A DNA stretch of 64,000 nucleotides from Paulownia fortunei (Eukaryota; Streptophyta; Magnoliopsida; Lamiales; Paulowniaceae), in contig CM033111.1 in assembly GCA_019321725.1 (NCBI GenBank), positions 10,602,001-10,666,000 on the forward strand. The letters are read 5' to 3'. Below the pieces are notes generated by a model. The model saw only the letters and a program-made list of their open reading frames with translations, had not been told where the DNA came from and did no database searches. The translations under genes and the position numbers were made by a program. This document shows positions 61,201 through 64,000 of this stretch, one piece after another. Position 1 is the first letter of the stretch. Each line of letters starts with the position of its first letter.

Positions 61201-63759
61201 AATTATTTTGCTCAGTAACAGTTGTTACCTTTGCTCTGATTTGAGTTTTTTCTGTATCTAGAAACAAAAAACCGGAGGGAGGACTAAAGTTCTCCTGGAG
61301 ACAGTTCCTGTGCACAAATTGGCTGATATTTTTGTTGCAAGCTTTGAAATAAGCTTTGAAGAGCAGCTATCCATGTTAGATTCTGTTGACGTGAAAGTGA
61401 GGCTTTCAAAAGCAACTGAATTGGTTGATAGGCATTTACAGGTATCTGGCTTCAGCTAATGGGGATTGTACATTTTAGGATTCTGTAGAATCATGAGTCA
61501 TGCTATTTTTGCTTGCCTTCTGTAGTCAATTCGTGTAGCAGAGAAGATAACACAAAAGGTTGAGGGACAATTGTCAAAGTCCCAGAAAGAGTTTCTCCTC
61601 CGTCAGCAGGTTTGTCATTTCATAATTTGTGTCACTCTTGAGGATTTTACTGATTTCTGTGTACATGAACCATGAGAAAGCTCCTCTGCCCACAGATTTT
61701 GTAGTTTTGACTCCATTTGTCTCCTTTGGCTGGTACTGTCATGCACCTTCAGCTGTTGGGGTTGCATACGAATGTTGCTTAACATCAACTTCCAAGCTGC
61801 TTAAGGATTCAATGCTGTGCATCAAGCATATAAAGTTGCAACATAGAAAATCACAAATCTGTTTTACTTTTGCCTTTCCCATGTTTTGATATTTTTTATA
61901 CACAACCGAGGTCATATCTTATTTTGTGTTCCACCTGAAAAATGTTATACACCCTTTGTTATACTTTCTTCTCATGTGTACTTATTGATTTTCACTTTTC
62001 CATAATTTTGGCACCAAGCGTCTGATATATATAATGAAGAACTTGTTCATGAAGTCCAGAGCATATCTATTATCCTTCGTTGTGATGACCGATTATAAAA
62101 GAAAAAAAGTTATAATCACCATATCTCTTTACGTTCTTTTTTACAATAATTTTCTTTGTATTATAAGATGAGTGGTTGTTATATGTACTGTCCTCTTTTT
62201 ACAACTTGGATGAGAGTTAAAGGCTATTGGATTGATATTTTGCAAGCTAGATATTGTTGCTTTTACTTCAGGATGTTTACCATCTAGGTAAATGTTTACG
62301 TGGGTTAAGTGGTACAATCAGGTCCTTTGCCATAAAGAATAAGTACTATTTTTTTCAAATTTAATTTCAGCTACCTCTATCTTCAATGGGGTTGACATTT
62401 TCTAACTTGTATGGGAAAATGGCTACACATATTTGATTCCTGGATTCTAAGGGAAGTCCTCATTTGTTTTCATTAACTTATATGACATTTAGTATATTCT
62501 GATGATGGTGTGTATATCTTTATGCTTTTGGGACACGTACCAGATGAGGGCTATAAAAGAAGAACTTGGTGATAATGATGACGAGGAGGATGATGTGGCT
62601 GCTCTGGAGAGGAAGATGCAAGATGCAGGGATGCCACCAAATATCTGGAAACATGCTCAAAGAGAATTAAGGTATAAATTTACTACCAAGACTTTCTAAT
62701 AGAAAGATTTTTATTATTGATATGCGTATTAGACTGTGATTTCTTTATCGATTCATGATCGAGATTCAGTTTTGTCATCACTTCTGTCTTTAGACCACCA
62801 TGGATAAATAATCTCAGGAGAAGTATCATTAATAAGCTTCTTGATTAAGAATTTTTTAAGCTTTCTCGCCCCACAGCTGTCTGAGATATGATGCTCAATT
62901 TTTCAGGCATTGTCTTTCATTATGGTTGAACAAATGGAGCAAGTAATCTTATATTATCTTCATAGATTTCCTTGTGCGACAATTTACCTGACCCATTTCA
63001 TTTAATTTTTAGAATATTCTTTGAATTCAGCTTATGAGCTGCTCATAGTTGAAGCATATTGATTTTTTGCTTGCTACTTAAGCCAGAGTATACGCAGGTA
63101 TATCTGCTGCGAGCATGATCGTATGTTATTATGTAGCATATATGTGCATCATGATAATCATACTAAAACCTACTGCTTTTAAATGTCTTTTTCATGATGC
63201 AGTGGTTCTGAATTTTGAATTAAAGTTGTTTTTTAATTTTCAAATTTAATTCTTCTATCAGGAGACTGAAAAAAATGCAGCCTCAGCAACCTGGATATAA
63301 TAGCTCTCGTGTATACCTGGAACTTCTTGCTGACCTGCCCTGGCAAAAAGCCAGTGAAGAACGGGAATTGGACTTAAAGGCTGCAAAGGAGCGTCTTGAT
63401 ATTGACCACTATGGTCTAGCAAAGGTCAAGCAGCGGATAATTGAATATTTAGCTGTTCGCAAGGTTAACCTGTTATTACTATTTTATGCTGGATATTTCC
63501 TGATGTTGCAGTTGTTGATCCAACATTAAACCGTCTCTAATATGTCATGCAGCTCAAACCAGATGCAAGAGGCCCAGTATTGTGTTTTGTTGGTCCACCA
63601 GGTGTTGGAAAGACATCTTTAGCGTCGTCAATCGCTGCTGCTTTGGGTAGAAAATTTGTCCGCATATCCCTAGGTGGTGTTAAAGATGAGGCTGACATTA
63701 GAGGGCATAGGCGTACATATATTGGGAGCATGCCTGGGCGTCTTATTGATGGACTAAAG
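58241..63759 (+). CDS. LON2: Lon protease homolog 2, peroxisomal (5' half of gene)
   Basis: ATP-dependent serine protease and chaperone of the peroxisome matrix, which removes damaged or surplus matrix proteins. Ten exons fit GT-AG introns and join in frame: 58241-58347, 58487-58602, 58866-58974, 59063-59232, 61012-61103, 61262-61441, 61526-61609, 62544-62671, 63262-63463, 63553-63759 (about 465 codons). The start [20 protein letters not shown] matches plant LON2; there is no mitochondrial presequence, which argues against LON1. Residues 11-260 are the substrate-binding LON domain ([33 protein letters not shown]). A helical part with acidic [17 protein letters not shown] follows. Exon 10 opens the AAA+ domain with Walker A GPPGVGKT (residues 410-417). 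Walker B, the Ser-Lys protease dyad and the C-terminal peroxisome signal lie beyond the window. Plant LON2 is usually near 890 residues. The stretch across exons 2-3 (residues about 58-104) is the least conserved. Intron 4 is the longest (1779 bp). Confidence 0.95.
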
Positions 63760-64000
63760 GTGAGCACTGATCTCTCAGAACCTTGACCTTTTGTTTGCTT
63801 AATTTGTAGCATTAGATATCCTGAATGTAGAGTGTCTTAGTTGGAAAGCGGTAAGAGGTCTATGACTGGTCTTTTGTGTGGCTTTGACCATATTGTGTGG
63901 CTGCAGATGGATAAATGATTTTAGTTGATCTATGGCTGCCATTTCCTATTATTTTTGTTTTGGCACCACAACAAATTAGTGATGAAAAGATTTAAACATG

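Noticed and set aside
61629..61889. Plus-strand ORF of 86 codons in LON2 intron 7
   Set aside because: It falls between exons 7 and 8, which join in frame to the known Lon sequence [12 protein letters not shown].

Overview
The window looks like nuclear DNA from a flowering plant, probably a eudicot. It is AT-rich, has no operon-like gene packing, and carries one intron-containing gene whose product closely matches plant LON2 proteases. Most of the rest is old LTR retrotransposon sequence, nested and broken by stops and frameshifts. No tRNA or rRNA gene and no CRISPR array was seen. All calls come from reading the sequence; no database search was run.

Layout. Positions 1-1182 look like the end of an LTR. 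Positions 1183-3375 hold the leader, primer-binding site and 5' LTR of a minus-strand Ty1-copia element. Positions 3376-8796 are a minus-strand Ty3-gypsy remnant (Athila/Tat type) with a 3' LTR, a degenerate extra ORF and the tail of integrase. Positions 8797-27555 are a plus-strand copia element (LTR, PBS, gag, protease, integrase, RT). It was broken once by an LTR-like insert (about 14057-14963) and again by an 11.2-kb minus-strand gypsy element (15481-26642) with two LTRs and a 5-bp target duplication. Positions 27556-29864 are copia 3' ends arranged as an inverted repeat. Positions 29866-35844 hold a gypsy gag scrap and a plus-strand gypsy element without RT or integrase. Positions 35845-40135 are the 5' part of another minus-strand copia element. 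Positions 40136-40990 are a minisatellite with two unit lengths. Positions 41255-48125 are a run of copia LTRs, one split by a 2.5-kb solo-LTR-like insert. Positions 48126-57960 are intergenic, with candidate DNA transposons, including a 395-bp MITE with an 8-bp target duplication.

The only convincing functional gene is LON2 (peroxisomal Lon protease), from 58241 on the plus strand past the end of the window. Ten exons encode about the first 465 residues and stop inside the AAA+ domain, just after Walker A. Its exons join in frame without stops, so it is likely intact.

No clearly new biological system was found. The items most worth a second look are the minisatellite, the inverted copia tails, the nested retroelements, the env-like ORF and the orphan promoter-like segment at 53640-53905.
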